NCBI GenBank assembly: GCA_002451275.1
Contig: DKBS01000049.1
Span: 1 to 13,896, forward strand
Direction of reading: 5' to 3'
DNA length: 13,896 bases
Source: Planctomycetaceae bacterium UBA6894
GTDB taxonomy: Bacteria > Planctomycetota > Planctomycetia > Gemmatales > Gemmataceae
Positions 1-6,249 of this stretch are shown here, one piece after another (within the stretch, counting starts at the first letter, position 1; every line of letters starts with the position of its first letter). The notes under the pieces were generated by a model. The model did not search any database. It was given only the letters and a program-made list of their open reading frames with translations, and was not told where the DNA came from. Position numbers and translations under genes: made by a program.

Positions 1-99
1 CCCGCCCCGTCTCACATCGGATCGCGCCGGCCCGGCCGCTAGCCACGGCCCGTCGCGGCACTGCCCCGCCAGGGGATTCCCAACTAAAAAACGAATTGC

Positions 100-120
100 C
101 CCCTCCCGCCGCGGGAGGGG
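100..120. repeat. Perfect GC-rich hairpin, REP-like or terminator
   Basis: CCCCTCCCG (100-108), loop CCG, CGGGAGGGG (112-120): a perfect 9-bp stem. It is followed on the plus strand by TTGAGGGGGTGGGT. On the minus strand it is followed, after a short gap, by a run of six T (complement of 86-91), so it could stop leftward transcription. Its style also matches dispersed G/C-rich palindromes that recur between genes in many high-GC genomes. I cannot separate the two readings from one copy. Confidence 0.45.
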
Positions 121-154
121 TTGAGGGGGTGGGTGTGCTTAGTGGGCACAAATT

Positions 155-171
155 CAACCCTGTAGGGGTTG
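155..171. repeat. Short perfect stem-loop CAACCC-TGTAG-GGGTTG
   Basis: A 6-bp perfect stem (CAACCC 155-160, GGGTTG 166-171) with a five-base loop sits just before the first copy of the 50-bp palindromic repeat (177-226). It has no counterpart before the second copy. It is probably part of the same composite intergenic repeat element. Confidence 0.4.
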
Positions 172-176
172 TAGAT

Positions 177-226
177 CTTAGCCCAGGGTAAGGCGAGTTC
201 CTCGAGCCGCCTCCCTGGGTTCAGAG
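177..226. repeat. Palindromic intergenic repeat, copy 1
   Basis: This 50-bp unit matches copy 2 (253-302) at 46 of 50 positions, and the start-to-start period is 76 bp. The ends are inverted: AGCCCAGGGT (180-189) pairs with the ...CCCTGGGTT arm (213-221), with one G-T wobble. In copy 1 the innermost base of the right arm is T instead of A, so the stem loses one pair. It looks like a mobile or amplified palindromic element rather than coding sequence. Confidence 0.75.
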
Positions 227-252
227 ACGCACTCCCTTCAACGGTCACAGAA

Positions 253-302
253 CTTAGCCCAGGGTAAGGCGAGCTCAACGAGCCGCCACCCTGGGTTCAG
301 AG
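253..302. repeat. Palindromic intergenic repeat, copy 2
   Basis: This is the second copy of the 50-bp unit. Its arms AGCCCAGGGT (256-265) and ACCCTGGGTT (288-297) pair over ten positions with one G-T wobble, around a 22-nt interior that has GGCG and CGCC at its edges. The four differences from copy 1 are three in the loop region and one at the inner end of the right arm, where copy 2 keeps the pair. Confidence 0.75.
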
Positions 303-305
303 CCG

Positions 306-379
306 TCCACCCATTTCCAAAACCTCAAAACAATCAAAACCCAAAAACAACCAAAAACCAACAACCAAAAACCATCCAT
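306..379. other. G-free A/C-rich low-complexity tract
   Basis: There is no G on the plus strand over 74 bases, so no C on the minus strand, and only one G between 306 and 411. Within it, CC doublets recur exactly every 7 nt (351-352, 358-359, 365-366, 372-373) separated by AAAAA, AACAA and AAAAA. The minus strand therefore reads GG-N5-GG-N5-GG-N5-GG, the pattern of a possible two-tetrad G-quadruplex. It lies downstream of the trpS terminator, so it would be outside most trpS transcripts. Confidence 0.6.
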
Positions 380-420
380 GCCCCAATTCCACTCCCAATT
401 TTCCTTTTCCAGTACCCCTC

Positions 421-453
421 AAAAACGCGAGGCCGGGATTACCTCCCGGCCTC
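421..453 (-). terminator. Intrinsic terminator of trpS
   Basis: A perfect 10-bp stem (GAGGCCGGGA 429-438, TCCCGGCCTC 444-453) with a five-base loop is followed on the minus strand by GCG and five T (complement of 421-425). It begins 45 nt past the trpS stop codon, the expected place for a Rho-independent terminator of that gene. Confidence 0.8.
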
Positions 454-497
454 TCCACAAAACAGCCTCGTTACCCAAACCTGCACCCGGTCCTCGC

Positions 498-1493
498 TCA
501 CCGCAACCCGCACTTGCTCCGCACCAGATCCAGCGTCGCCCCGGCCGTGGCGCGTGCCTTCTCGGCGCCCTTGCGCAACCACTCCTCAATCTGCGCCAGA
601 TCCTTGGCCAGCTCGCGCCGTTTCTCCCGCGCCTGGGCGAAATGCTCGTCGATCAGGCCCAGCAGTTCCGTCTTGGCGGCGCCATACCCCATGCCGCCGG
701 CCCGGTACTTGGCAGCCAGTGCCTCGCTCTGCTCCGGGGTGGCAAACAGGCCGTGCAGCGCGAACACATTGCAGGTGGCCGGGTCCTTGGCCTCCTCCAC
801 CGTCCGCGAATCGGTCACCACCCCCATCACCGATTTCTTCAGGGGCTTCCCCTCGGCGAAGATGTCGATCGTGTTGCCGTAGCTCTTGCTCATCTTCTGG
901 CCGTCGGTGCCGGGCACCTTGCTGGCGGGCGTGAGCCGGTAATCAGGCAGCGGGAAGGTGTCGCCAAACCGATGGTTGAATTTCACCGCCAGGTCGCGGG
1001 TGATTTCCAGGTGCTGCACCTGGTCCTTGCCCACCGGTACCAGGTGCGAACGGTAGGCCAGAATGTCCGCCGCCATCAGCACCGGATAGGTGAACAACCC
1101 CACCGACGAGTCGATCCCCTTCTCCACCTTCTCCTTGTAGCTGACCGCCTTCTCCAAAAGACCCATCGGCGCCACGGTGGACAGGATCCACGACAGTTCG
1201 CACACCTCCGGCACATCCGACTGCCGGAAAAACGCGGTCTTCTGCGGGTCAAGCCCCAGGGCGAAGTAGTCCAGCGCCACATCCAGCACATTCTGGCGCA
1301 GCACCGCCGCGTCATGCACCGTGGTCAGGGCGTGGTAGTCGGCGATGAAGTAATAACACTCCCCCTCGTCCTGCGCGGCGATGTGCTGCTTCACCGCGCC
1401 GAAGTAGTTGCCCAGATGCAGTTTGCCCGACGGCTGCACCCCGCTGAGGATGCGCTTGGGACTTTGGGGATTTTTGACGGCGGGGGAAGTCAC
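498..1493 (-). CDS. trpS: Tryptophanyl-tRNA synthetase
   Basis: This class Ic aminoacyl-tRNA synthetase attaches tryptophan to tRNA-Trp in the cytoplasm, using ATP. The protein is 331 residues, the usual bacterial length. The opening ILSGVQPSGKLHLGNYFGA carries the HIGH-type signature as HLGN (residues 26-29). The KMSKS loop is intact at 200-204, followed by YGN. Family hallmarks between them include YYFIADYHALT, LFTYPVLMAADILAY and VPVGKDQVQHLE, which line the Trp-AMP pocket. I keep the GTG start at 1493 because GAGGTG (complement of 1501-1506) sits seven bases upstream. The first dozen residues (TSPAVKNPQSPK) extend slightly beyond the common start near RILSGVQPSG. The gene is transcribed alone, divergent from the ABC block, with its own terminator. 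No T-box or Trp-rich leader peptide is visible. Identification is secure. Confidence 0.97.
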   Translation of the reverse strand: MTSPAVKNPQSPKRILSGVQPSGKLHLGNYFGAVKQHIAAQDEGECYYFIADYHALTTVHDAAVLRQNVLDVALDYFALGLDPQKTAFFRQSDVPEVCELSWILSTVAPMGLLEKAVSYKEKVEKGIDSSVGLFTYPVLMAADILAYRSHLVPVGKDQVQHLEITRDLAVKFNHRFGDTFPLPDYRLTPASKVPGTDGQKMSKSYGNTIDIFAEGKPLKKSVMGVVTDSRTVEEAKDPATCNVFALHGLFATPEQSEALAAKYRAGGMGYGAAKTELLGLIDEHFAQAREKRRELAKDLAQIEEWLRKGAEKARATAGATLDLVRSKCGLR

Positions 1494-1500
1494 GGAAATT

Positions 1501-1506
1501 CACCTC
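1501..1506 (-). promoter_or_regulatory. Shine-Dalgarno site of trpS
   Basis: GAGGTG on the minus strand, seven bases before the GTG at 1493. It supports GTG as the start over any internal codon. A 5-bp hairpin (1511-1525) ends four bases upstream of it. Confidence 0.6.
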
Positions 1507-1510
1507 GGCT

Positions 1511-1525
1511 GGGGCAACAGGCCCC
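1511..1525 (-). promoter_or_regulatory. Hairpin in the trpS leader
   Basis: On the minus strand this reads GGGGC-CTGTT-GCCCC, a perfect 5-bp stem ending four bases before the GAGGTG ribosome site. It could influence ribosome access or mark the 5' end of the mRNA. There is no run of T after it, so it is not a terminator. Confidence 0.35.
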
Positions 1526-1527
1526 GA

Positions 1528-1556
1528 AAAATCTGTACACTATCCTTTTCATTCAA
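1528..1556 (-). promoter_or_regulatory. Possible sigma-70-type promoter of trpS
   Basis: On the minus strand, TTGAAT (complement of 1551-1556) is followed after 17 bases by GATTTT (complement of 1528-1533). Match to consensus is 4/6 and 3/6, so the call rests mainly on spacing and position about 35 bases before the start codon. Confidence 0.25.
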
Positions 1557-1675
1557 TCGCTAGCCGGCCCTGTTGGCCACGGGAAAAGCAACCCCCGGGC
1601 CACCCCTTGAACAGGAGGGGGACTGTTGGCTATTGAATACCCAAGGAGGCTATGCCAAGACCGGCTCCCGGTAGC

Positions 1676-1715
1676 CTTGATCAGGCTCAAGCTGTGTCTT
1701 GTTCAGGCGACAAAG
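1676..1715. other. Two successive small stem-loops sharing the loop TCAGGC
   Basis: CTTGA-TCAGGC-TCAAG (1676-1691) has a perfect 5-bp stem. The next one, TTGT-TCAGGCG-ACAA (1699-1713), has 4 bp, extendable by C1698-G1715 over a bulged A. Both present TCAGGC in the loop and share the preceding CTTG. A further imperfect stem (GGCTA about 1648-1652 with TAGCC 1672-1676) lies just upstream. They could be a structured leader or a small RNA, or a protein site; I recognise no known RNA family. Confidence 0.3.
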
Positions 1716-1732
1716 CAGCAAAATCAGCACGC

Positions 1733-1761
1733 TTGCGCCAACCCTATAGCTTACCTATTTT
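1733..1761 (+). promoter_or_regulatory. Possible promoter of the ABC block
   Basis: TTGCGC (1733-1738), 17-base spacer, TATTTT (1756-1761). Matches to sigma-70 consensus are 3/6 and 4/6. The predicted transcript start would fall about 30 bases before the GTG at 1800. The call is weak but it is the best-spaced candidate in this A/T-richer stretch. Confidence 0.3.
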
Positions 1762-1799
1762 AACGGTCTACTGGTGACCCGAACAGGCAAGAGGCTCCC

Positions 1800-2531
1800 G
1801 TGATCCAGGTCAGCCAACTGACAAAATATTACGGCGATTACGCCGCCATCCGAGATGTCACCTTTGAGGTGGGGCGCCAGCAGGTGGTCGGGTTCCTCGG
1901 GCCCAACGGCGCAGGCAAATCCACCACCATGCGCATCCTGGCGGGCTTTCTCACCGCCAGTTCGGGCAAGGCCCTGGTGGCCGGCCACGATGTCCTGACC
2001 GACCCGCTCGCCGCCCGCGCCTCCATCGGCTACATGCCCGAAAACTGCCCCCTCTATCCCGAGATGCGCGTGGCCGAGTACCTCGATTTCCGCGCCGGGC
2101 TCAAGGGCCTCCACGGGGCCGACAGCCGCAAGCGGGTCGAAGCCGCCATGGATCGCTGCTGGCTGACTGATGTCCGCCGCCAGTTGATCGGCACGCTTTC
2201 CAAAGGCTACCGCCAGCGCGTGGGCCTGGCAGATACCCTGCTGGCCGATCCGCCCGTCCTGATCCTCGATGAACCCACCAGCGGCCTCGACCCTACCCAG
2301 ATCATCGAGACCCGCAAGCTCATCCGCCAGTTGGGCGAGCGCCACACCGTCCTGGTCAGCAGCCACATCCTCAGCGAGGTGGAAATGACCTGCGACCGCG
2401 CCGTGATCATCGTGGGCGGCAGGGTGGCCGCGCAGGGCAAACTGGCCGAGATGGTCCCCGCCGGCGGCCGGCTGGAGGAATTTTTCCTCCGGCTGGTGGA
2501 AGGCACCGCCGCCCAACCGGTCGGCGCCTGA
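1800..2531 (+). CDS. ABC transporter ATP-binding protein (GldA-like)
   Basis: This cytoplasmic ATPase subunit of an ABC-2 transporter has 243 residues. Walker A is GPNGAGKST (34-42), the signature is LSKGY (133-137), Walker B is VLILDEPTSGLDP (153-165), and the H-loop His is at 189. At the Q-loop position the sequence is YMPENCPLY (78-86), with Glu where many ABC proteins have Gln; that form is usual in the GldA-like subfamily. The GTG start at 1800 gives the family-typical MIQVSQLTKYYG opening, with AAGAGG (1789-1794) five bases upstream. It is the first gene of a four-gene plus-strand block and should pair with the permease 51 bases downstream. The name gldA belongs to gliding Bacteroidota; here the transported substrate is unknown, so I give no symbol. 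The family assignment is firm, the role is not. Confidence 0.93.
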   Translation: MIQVSQLTKYYGDYAAIRDVTFEVGRQQVVGFLGPNGAGKSTTMRILAGFLTASSGKALVAGHDVLTDPLAARASIGYMPENCPLYPEMRVAEYLDFRAGLKGLHGADSRKRVEAAMDRCWLTDVRRQLIGTLSKGYRQRVGLADTLLADPPVLILDEPTSGLDPTQIIETRKLIRQLGERHTVLVSSHILSEVEMTCDRAVIIVGGRVAAQGKLAEMVPAGGRLEEFFLRLVEGTAAQPVGA

Positions 2532-2582
2532 CCGGCACCGCGAACAAGCAAACCTTTCGACAACCGTGAGGATATTGTCATC

Positions 2583-3638
2583 ATGACAGGTTCTGGATCT
2601 TCCATGCTGGCCGATACGGCCTGGCTGGTTCTTGGGGCGGCCTTCCTGGTCGTCGCTGGGCTGGCGGTGTGGGGTGTGTGGGGCGCCCGCAGCCTGGTGC
2701 GCCGCGAGTTCATGTCCTTCTTCTACTCGCCCATCGCCTACGCCGTACTGGTGGTGTTCCTCGCCTGCCAGGGCTACATCTTTTCCGGCACGCTCGACCT
2801 GTTGAACGCCTCGGGCCCGCGGGGCGTCGAGTGGCCGCTGCAGCATGGCCTGTCCAGCCCGGTCTTCTGGCTGGTCTTCCTGGCAATCCCGCCGCTGCTC
2901 ACCATGCGGTCCTTCGCGGAGGAGCGCGCCTCCGGCACCCTGGAAATGCTGATGACCTCACCGGTGCGCGACTGGCAGATCGTGCTGGCCAAATTCGCCG
3001 CCGCGCTGGCCTTCTACCTGGTGCTGTGGCTACCCACTTTGCTCTATCTCCCGGCCCTCCTGGGCATTGATGTCCAGCAGGTTCACTGGGTGAACCAGAA
3101 GGGCAGCCTACTGGCCCTGCTCGGCGGGTTGCTGCTGGTGGGCGGTCTGGGTCTGGGCATCGCCGGCCGTTTCACCGGCAACGATTGGGGCTTGCCCGCT
3201 GTGGTGGGTGGCGCGGTCGGCCTGGTGGCCCTGCTGGCCGGGCAATTCATGGCCTGGCACGAGCCCGAGCACCTGATCGAGGCCTCCTTTCAGCTCGACC
3301 CGGCACCCGTGGTCAGCACCGCAGCCGGGCTCATCCTGGCCGGTGCCATGTTCCTGGCGCTGGGCCTTTTCGTCAGCAGCCTGGTGCGTGACCAACTGGT
3401 CGCCGCCCAGGTGGCGCTGGCCCTGGGTCTCATCTTTGTCGCGGGAAGCTACGCGGGCAGCGCGGCGGAGGGTGGCCTGGGCTATCGCCTGGCCTACTTC
3501 CTCAGCGTTCCGCTGCATTTCGAGCGGGCTTTCACCCGCGGCGTGCTCGACTTGGGCGCCTTGGCAATGTACGCCTCGGTCGCTGTCTTCTGCCTGTATC
3601 TGACCGTGCGCAGTCTGGAAAGCCGGAGGTGGGCGTGA
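2583..3638 (+). CDS. ABC-2 type permease (GldF-like)
   Basis: This integral membrane subunit is expected to pair with the ATPase just upstream. It has 351 residues with about nine hydrophobic segments, roughly at 11-33, 50-68, 90-106, 138-160, 175-194, 203-221, 243-266, 271-290 and 322-343. Family marks are REFMSFFYSPIAYAV (41-55), SFAEERASGTLEMLMTSPV (110-128), which contains the EERxxGTLE coupling segment, and a C-terminal LHFERAFTRGVLDLG...SLESRRW. The stretch before RREF (residues 1-39) contains an extra hydrophobic helix; many relatives, as I recall them, begin close to the RRE. The ATG start has GAGGA (2568-2572) ten bases upstream. The stop TGA shares its A with the ATG of the next gene, which indicates translational coupling. 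Substrate is unknown. Confidence 0.88.
   Translation: MTGSGSSMLADTAWLVLGAAFLVVAGLAVWGVWGARSLVRREFMSFFYSPIAYAVLVVFLACQGYIFSGTLDLLNASGPRGVEWPLQHGLSSPVFWLVFLAIPPLLTMRSFAEERASGTLEMLMTSPVRDWQIVLAKFAAALAFYLVLWLPTLLYLPALLGIDVQQVHWVNQKGSLLALLGGLLLVGGLGLGIAGRFTGNDWGLPAVVGGAVGLVALLAGQFMAWHEPEHLIEASFQLDPAPVVSTAAGLILAGAMFLALGLFVSSLVRDQLVAAQVALALGLIFVAGSYAGSAAEGGLGYRLAYFLSVPLHFERAFTRGVLDLGALAMYASVAVFCLYLTVRSLESRRWA
3625..3630 (+). promoter_or_regulatory. Shine-Dalgarno site that sets the GldG-like start
   Basis: GGAGGT lies seven bases before the ATG at 3638, inside the end of the permease gene. A GTG at 3629 in the same frame overlaps this site and so is unlikely to be the start. Confidence 0.75.
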
Positions 3639-6190
3639 TGTCCGGTATGGCCAATTCAAGAACGGCGGCCCAGGGCGACGGCCGCAAACCGACCTGGTTG
3701 GGTTCCCGCCTGCGGTTGTTGTCGCGCATGGGTGGCGCCCTGGGCCTGGTGCTGGTGGGACTGGCCCTCGCCACCGCCCGCCCCGAGGGCACCCTGGTCG
3801 AAAGCGCCCGCGAGGCCTGGCGCGGCCTGTTCCGCTTCACGCCGGCTGGCATCGCGCTGCTGTTGGGCCTGCTGCTGCTGCTGCAGTCGGTCGCGGGCGA
3901 AATCTTCAGCCTTGTGCTCTTCACAGCCGCCCGCCGCAGCGCCTACCGTGCCGGCGCCCTGCTGCGCATCGGCCTGGCCGCCCTGGCGCTGGTGGGAATC
4001 AACCTCCACGCCTTCCGCAACCCCGGACAGGTGGACCTGACCCGCGATAGCGAGTTCACATTGCCCGCCGCCCTCCGGGGCGAACTGGCCGGCCTGGAAC
4101 CGGGCACCACCGTCGTGGTCCACCAGATGCACAGGGTATTCCCCGGCATCTCCGACAAGCCCGATCGCTACGACCTCGCCGCAGAGCGCAAGATCCTGGA
4201 AAAGGTCCGCGACCTGGTCGATCTCGTCCGCCAGGAAAGCGGCGCCTCCCTCCGCGTGGTGGAGTTGGATGTCGAGGACGAGGGCTATGACCGCCGCCTC
4301 GAGCAACTCACCCGGAACGCCCCAAAGCTCCGCCAGGCCATCGAGCAGGCCCCCGAAAGCAGCCTGTTTTTCCACGCCGGCGTGGCCAAGGGCCGCGAGC
4401 AGGTGCAGCGCCTGGGCTTCCGAGAATTCCTGCGGCTCGACAAGAAAGCCAGCGAGCAGGAGGGCAACCTGGTGTTGCTGCCCCAGGGCATCCCGACCGA
4501 TGCCCGCGAGGGCGATGCGCCCGGCGCCTACCCGTTCATCAGCAAGCTGGTGAACCTCGAGTCCCGCAAGCCGAAGGTCGCCATCGGCGTGATCCACGAG
4601 TGGCTGACCAGCCGCGGCACCGACACATACGGCCTGGTGGGGCTGCGCAAGGCGCTCAGCGCCAACGGTTTTGATGTCACCGATCTGGTGTTGAAACGGC
4701 TGGGGCGCAATCCGCAACCGGTCGTCAGCACCTTCGAGGAAAGCCGCGTCGAAAGGCTGGAGCAGCGGTTGAAGATCCTCGACGAGGGCAAGGCCCAGCG
4801 CAAGCTCTACCGCGAGAAGCAGCTCTACCCCACCAGGAAGTTCTTCCAGGAAAAAACCCTGGCGGACATCGAGACCGCGCTGGCCCGCCAGATCCGCATG
4901 CCGCGCGACCCCAAGGAAAAGCAGGAGTTCCTGACCGAGCTGAAGGCCGGCCAACTCGAGGCCATCGAGGAGGACCTGAAGCTCCTCGACACCGTGGACC
5001 AGCAGTCCGATGAGCGGGCCAGGCAGACCCGGGAGGAGATCGCCACACTGGGCCCCGAGTCCCTGGCCGAACTCCGGCGCAACACCGATGTGCAGGGCAA
5101 GATGGAACAGTTGCTGGGCGACTGCGACCTGCTCATCCTGCCGCGCCCCTCGCTCTACGATGTGGTCAGCGAGGATGACCGCAACCTGCCCTTCTGGATC
5201 CACTCGCTCGATCCCGCCCAACTCGATGCGGTGAAGAATTTCATGAAGGCCGGCAAGCCGGTCCTGTTCGCGGTGGGTCCCACCTCCTCGCGGCCCGATG
5301 ACAACCAGGTGCCCCCCGGTTTCAGGGAAAACGACGGCGTGGAAACCATCCTGAACCAACTGGGGTACCGCCTCAACAAGCAGACCATCCTGTTCGACGC
5401 CGAGGAGGTGGCCTTCAGCGAGCGCCAGGGAGGCGGACTGACCGGCGGCACCGAGGTCGAGGTGCCCCCCGTGGTGTTGGACTTCCCGGCCGGCGCGGGC
5501 ATGCCGCGCGATCGACGATTGGCCGGCGGCCCCTCCGGCCGCATGGCCCGCCACCCTGTGCGGGAAAGCCTGGAATTGGCCGAACGGGCCGTCTCCGGCA
5601 AGCAGGGTGACATCCGCGGCCTCCAGCTTCGCCTGCGCCACCCCAGGCCTGTCTACTTCGAGGATCCCGAGGGTCTGAATGCCCGCTGGGGCGAGATTTT
5701 CCTGGCGGCCCGCACAAGCTGGAATGAGGACCAACCCTTCGCCACCGAGAAGGGAACACCCGCCTTCCGTAGCCAGACCGGAGAAGCAGCCAACCCCGCC
5801 AACCGCGACCGCGATTCCTTCTCGGAAAGGCGGAAGGGCCCGTTCCCCATCGGCGTGGCGGCCGAGGAACTGCTGCCCGAGGCCTGGTTCAAGGAAGGTG
5901 AGCGCCGCCCCGGACCGGTCCGCACCGCCGTCGTGGGGGAATCTTGGTGGCTGATCGGGCCCACGCTGGACCCAGCCCGCGAGCGCTTGGCGGTGGACCT
6001 GGCCCAGTGGCTGGTGGGCCGTGACGACACCCTGGCCCGCAAGCCGGACGCTGAGAATGAGTGGCGCTACCCCCGGCTGGGCATGACCCCGCGCCAGCAG
6101 GGTCTTTGGAGCCGTGGCGCCCTGTTGGGCCTTCCCGTGCTGGCGGCCTTCACCGGCTTCGCCGTCCTGCTGTACCGACGCTTGCGCTAG
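3638..6190 (+). CDS. GldG-like ABC-associated membrane protein
   Basis: Membrane-anchored auxiliary component of the ABC-2 system. The protein has 850 residues from the ATG at 3638, chosen for its GGAGGT site and the TGATG overlap with the permease. Hydrophobic segments lie near 31-47, 69-95 and 107-123, followed by the family-typical VDLTRDSEFTLPAALRGEL (about 132-150). A large presumably extracytoplasmic region follows, and one last helix near 827-846 precedes YRRLR. Residues about 366-470 are strongly charged and helix-prone (many E, K, R, L), suggesting a coiled coil. Then come CDLLILPRPSLYDVV (about 496-510) and VKNFMKAGKPVLFAVGP (about 531-547), as in GldG/ABC auxiliary domains. GldG of flavobacteria is markedly shorter, so the helical insertion and extra N-terminal helices are notable. 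No enzymatic motif is evident. It probably works with the next gene's product at the envelope, but this is inference. Confidence 0.85.
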   Translation: MSGMANSRTAAQGDGRKPTWLGSRLRLLSRMGGALGLVLVGLALATARPEGTLVESAREAWRGLFRFTPAGIALLLGLLLLLQSVAGEIFSLVLFTAARRSAYRAGALLRIGLAALALVGINLHAFRNPGQVDLTRDSEFTLPAALRGELAGLEPGTTVVVHQMHRVFPGISDKPDRYDLAAERKILEKVRDLVDLVRQESGASLRVVELDVEDEGYDRRLEQLTRNAPKLRQAIEQAPESSLFFHAGVAKGREQVQRLGFREFLRLDKKASEQEGNLVLLPQGIPTDAREGDAPGAYPFISKLVNLESRKPKVAIGVIHEWLTSRGTDTYGLVGLRKALSANGFDVTDLVLKRLGRNPQPVVSTFEESRVERLEQRLKILDEGKAQRKLYREKQLYPTRKFFQEKTLADIETALARQIRMPRDPKEKQEFLTELKAGQLEAIEEDLKLLDTVDQQSDERARQTREEIATLGPESLAELRRNTDVQGKMEQLLGDCDLLILPRPSLYDVVSEDDRNLPFWIHSLDPAQLDAVKNFMKAGKPVLFAVGPTSSRPDDNQVPPGFRENDGVETILNQLGYRLNKQTILFDAEEVAFSERQGGGLTGGTEVEVPPVVLDFPAGAGMPRDRRLAGGPSGRMARHPVRESLELAERAVSGKQGDIRGLQLRLRHPRPVYFEDPEGLNARWGEIFLAARTSWNEDQPFATEKGTPAFRSQTGEAANPANRDRDSFSERRKGPFPIGVAAEELLPEAWFKEGERRPGPVRTAVVGESWWLIGPTLDPARERLAVDLAQWLVGRDDTLARKPDAENEWRYPRLGMTPRQQGLWSRGALLGLPVLAAFTGFAVLLYRRLR

Positions 6191-6249
6191 TGTTCCGCCC
6201 CGTGCGGCAAGAAAACACGCGCTGATGGATCCAGAGTGAGAGAGTTGCG

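Larger units (their letters stand above)
1..497. other. Intergenic region, repeat- and hairpin-rich, no convincing gene
   Basis: No reading frame here has both a plausible start and family-like sequence. Frame 1 is open from the left edge to a TAG at 40-42, so the first ~40 bases could be the tail of an upstream plus-strand gene, but 13 residues are too few to judge. The rest holds a GC-rich hairpin (100-120), a small stem-loop (155-171), two copies of a 50-bp palindromic repeat (177-226 and 253-302), a G-free A/C-rich tract (306-379) and the trpS terminator (421-453). The 64-codon minus-strand frame across 84-278 runs through the repeats and is most likely spurious. Confidence 0.7.
1494..1799. 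other. Divergent intergenic region between trpS and the ABC block
   Basis: These 306 bases hold no convincing gene. From the trpS side they contain the Shine-Dalgarno site, a GGGGC-AACAG-GCCCC hairpin (1511-1525), a weak trpS promoter candidate (1528-1556), a GGCC-CTGTT-GGCC near-hairpin around 1566-1578, then a cluster of short stem-loops (about 1648-1715) and a weak promoter candidate for the ABC genes (1733-1761). The sequence is noticeably richer in A and T toward 1720-1765 than the genes on either side. Confidence 0.6.

Noticed and set aside
84..278. 64-codon minus-strand open frame as a small gene
   Set aside because: It runs through the GC-rich hairpin, the CAACCC stem-loop and the first palindromic repeat; such repeats give spurious peptides, and no ribosome site is seen.
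378..1610. 410-codon plus-strand open frame covering trpS
   Set aside because: Antisense to trpS, whose HLGN and KMSKS motifs are unambiguous; the predicted protein is rich in H, R, Q and L without motifs, and the frame also runs through the trpS terminator.
1698..1722. Resemblance to the SRP RNA core (TCAGG ... AAAGCAGC)
   Set aside because: The SRP core needs a GNRA-type tetraloop helix of about nine bases between these two strings; only five bases lie between them here and the flanking helix does not form.
1755..2846. 363-codon minus-strand open frame across the ABC ATPase and permease start
   Set aside because: It crosses two well-supported plus-strand genes and the gap between them, and its sequence matches nothing recognisable.
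3656..5734. 692-codon open frame on the minus strand, opposite the GldG-like gene
   Set aside because: It is antisense to a well-supported gene; its composition (rich in G, Q, H, L, A) is that of a shadow frame in high-GC DNA and it shows no family motif.
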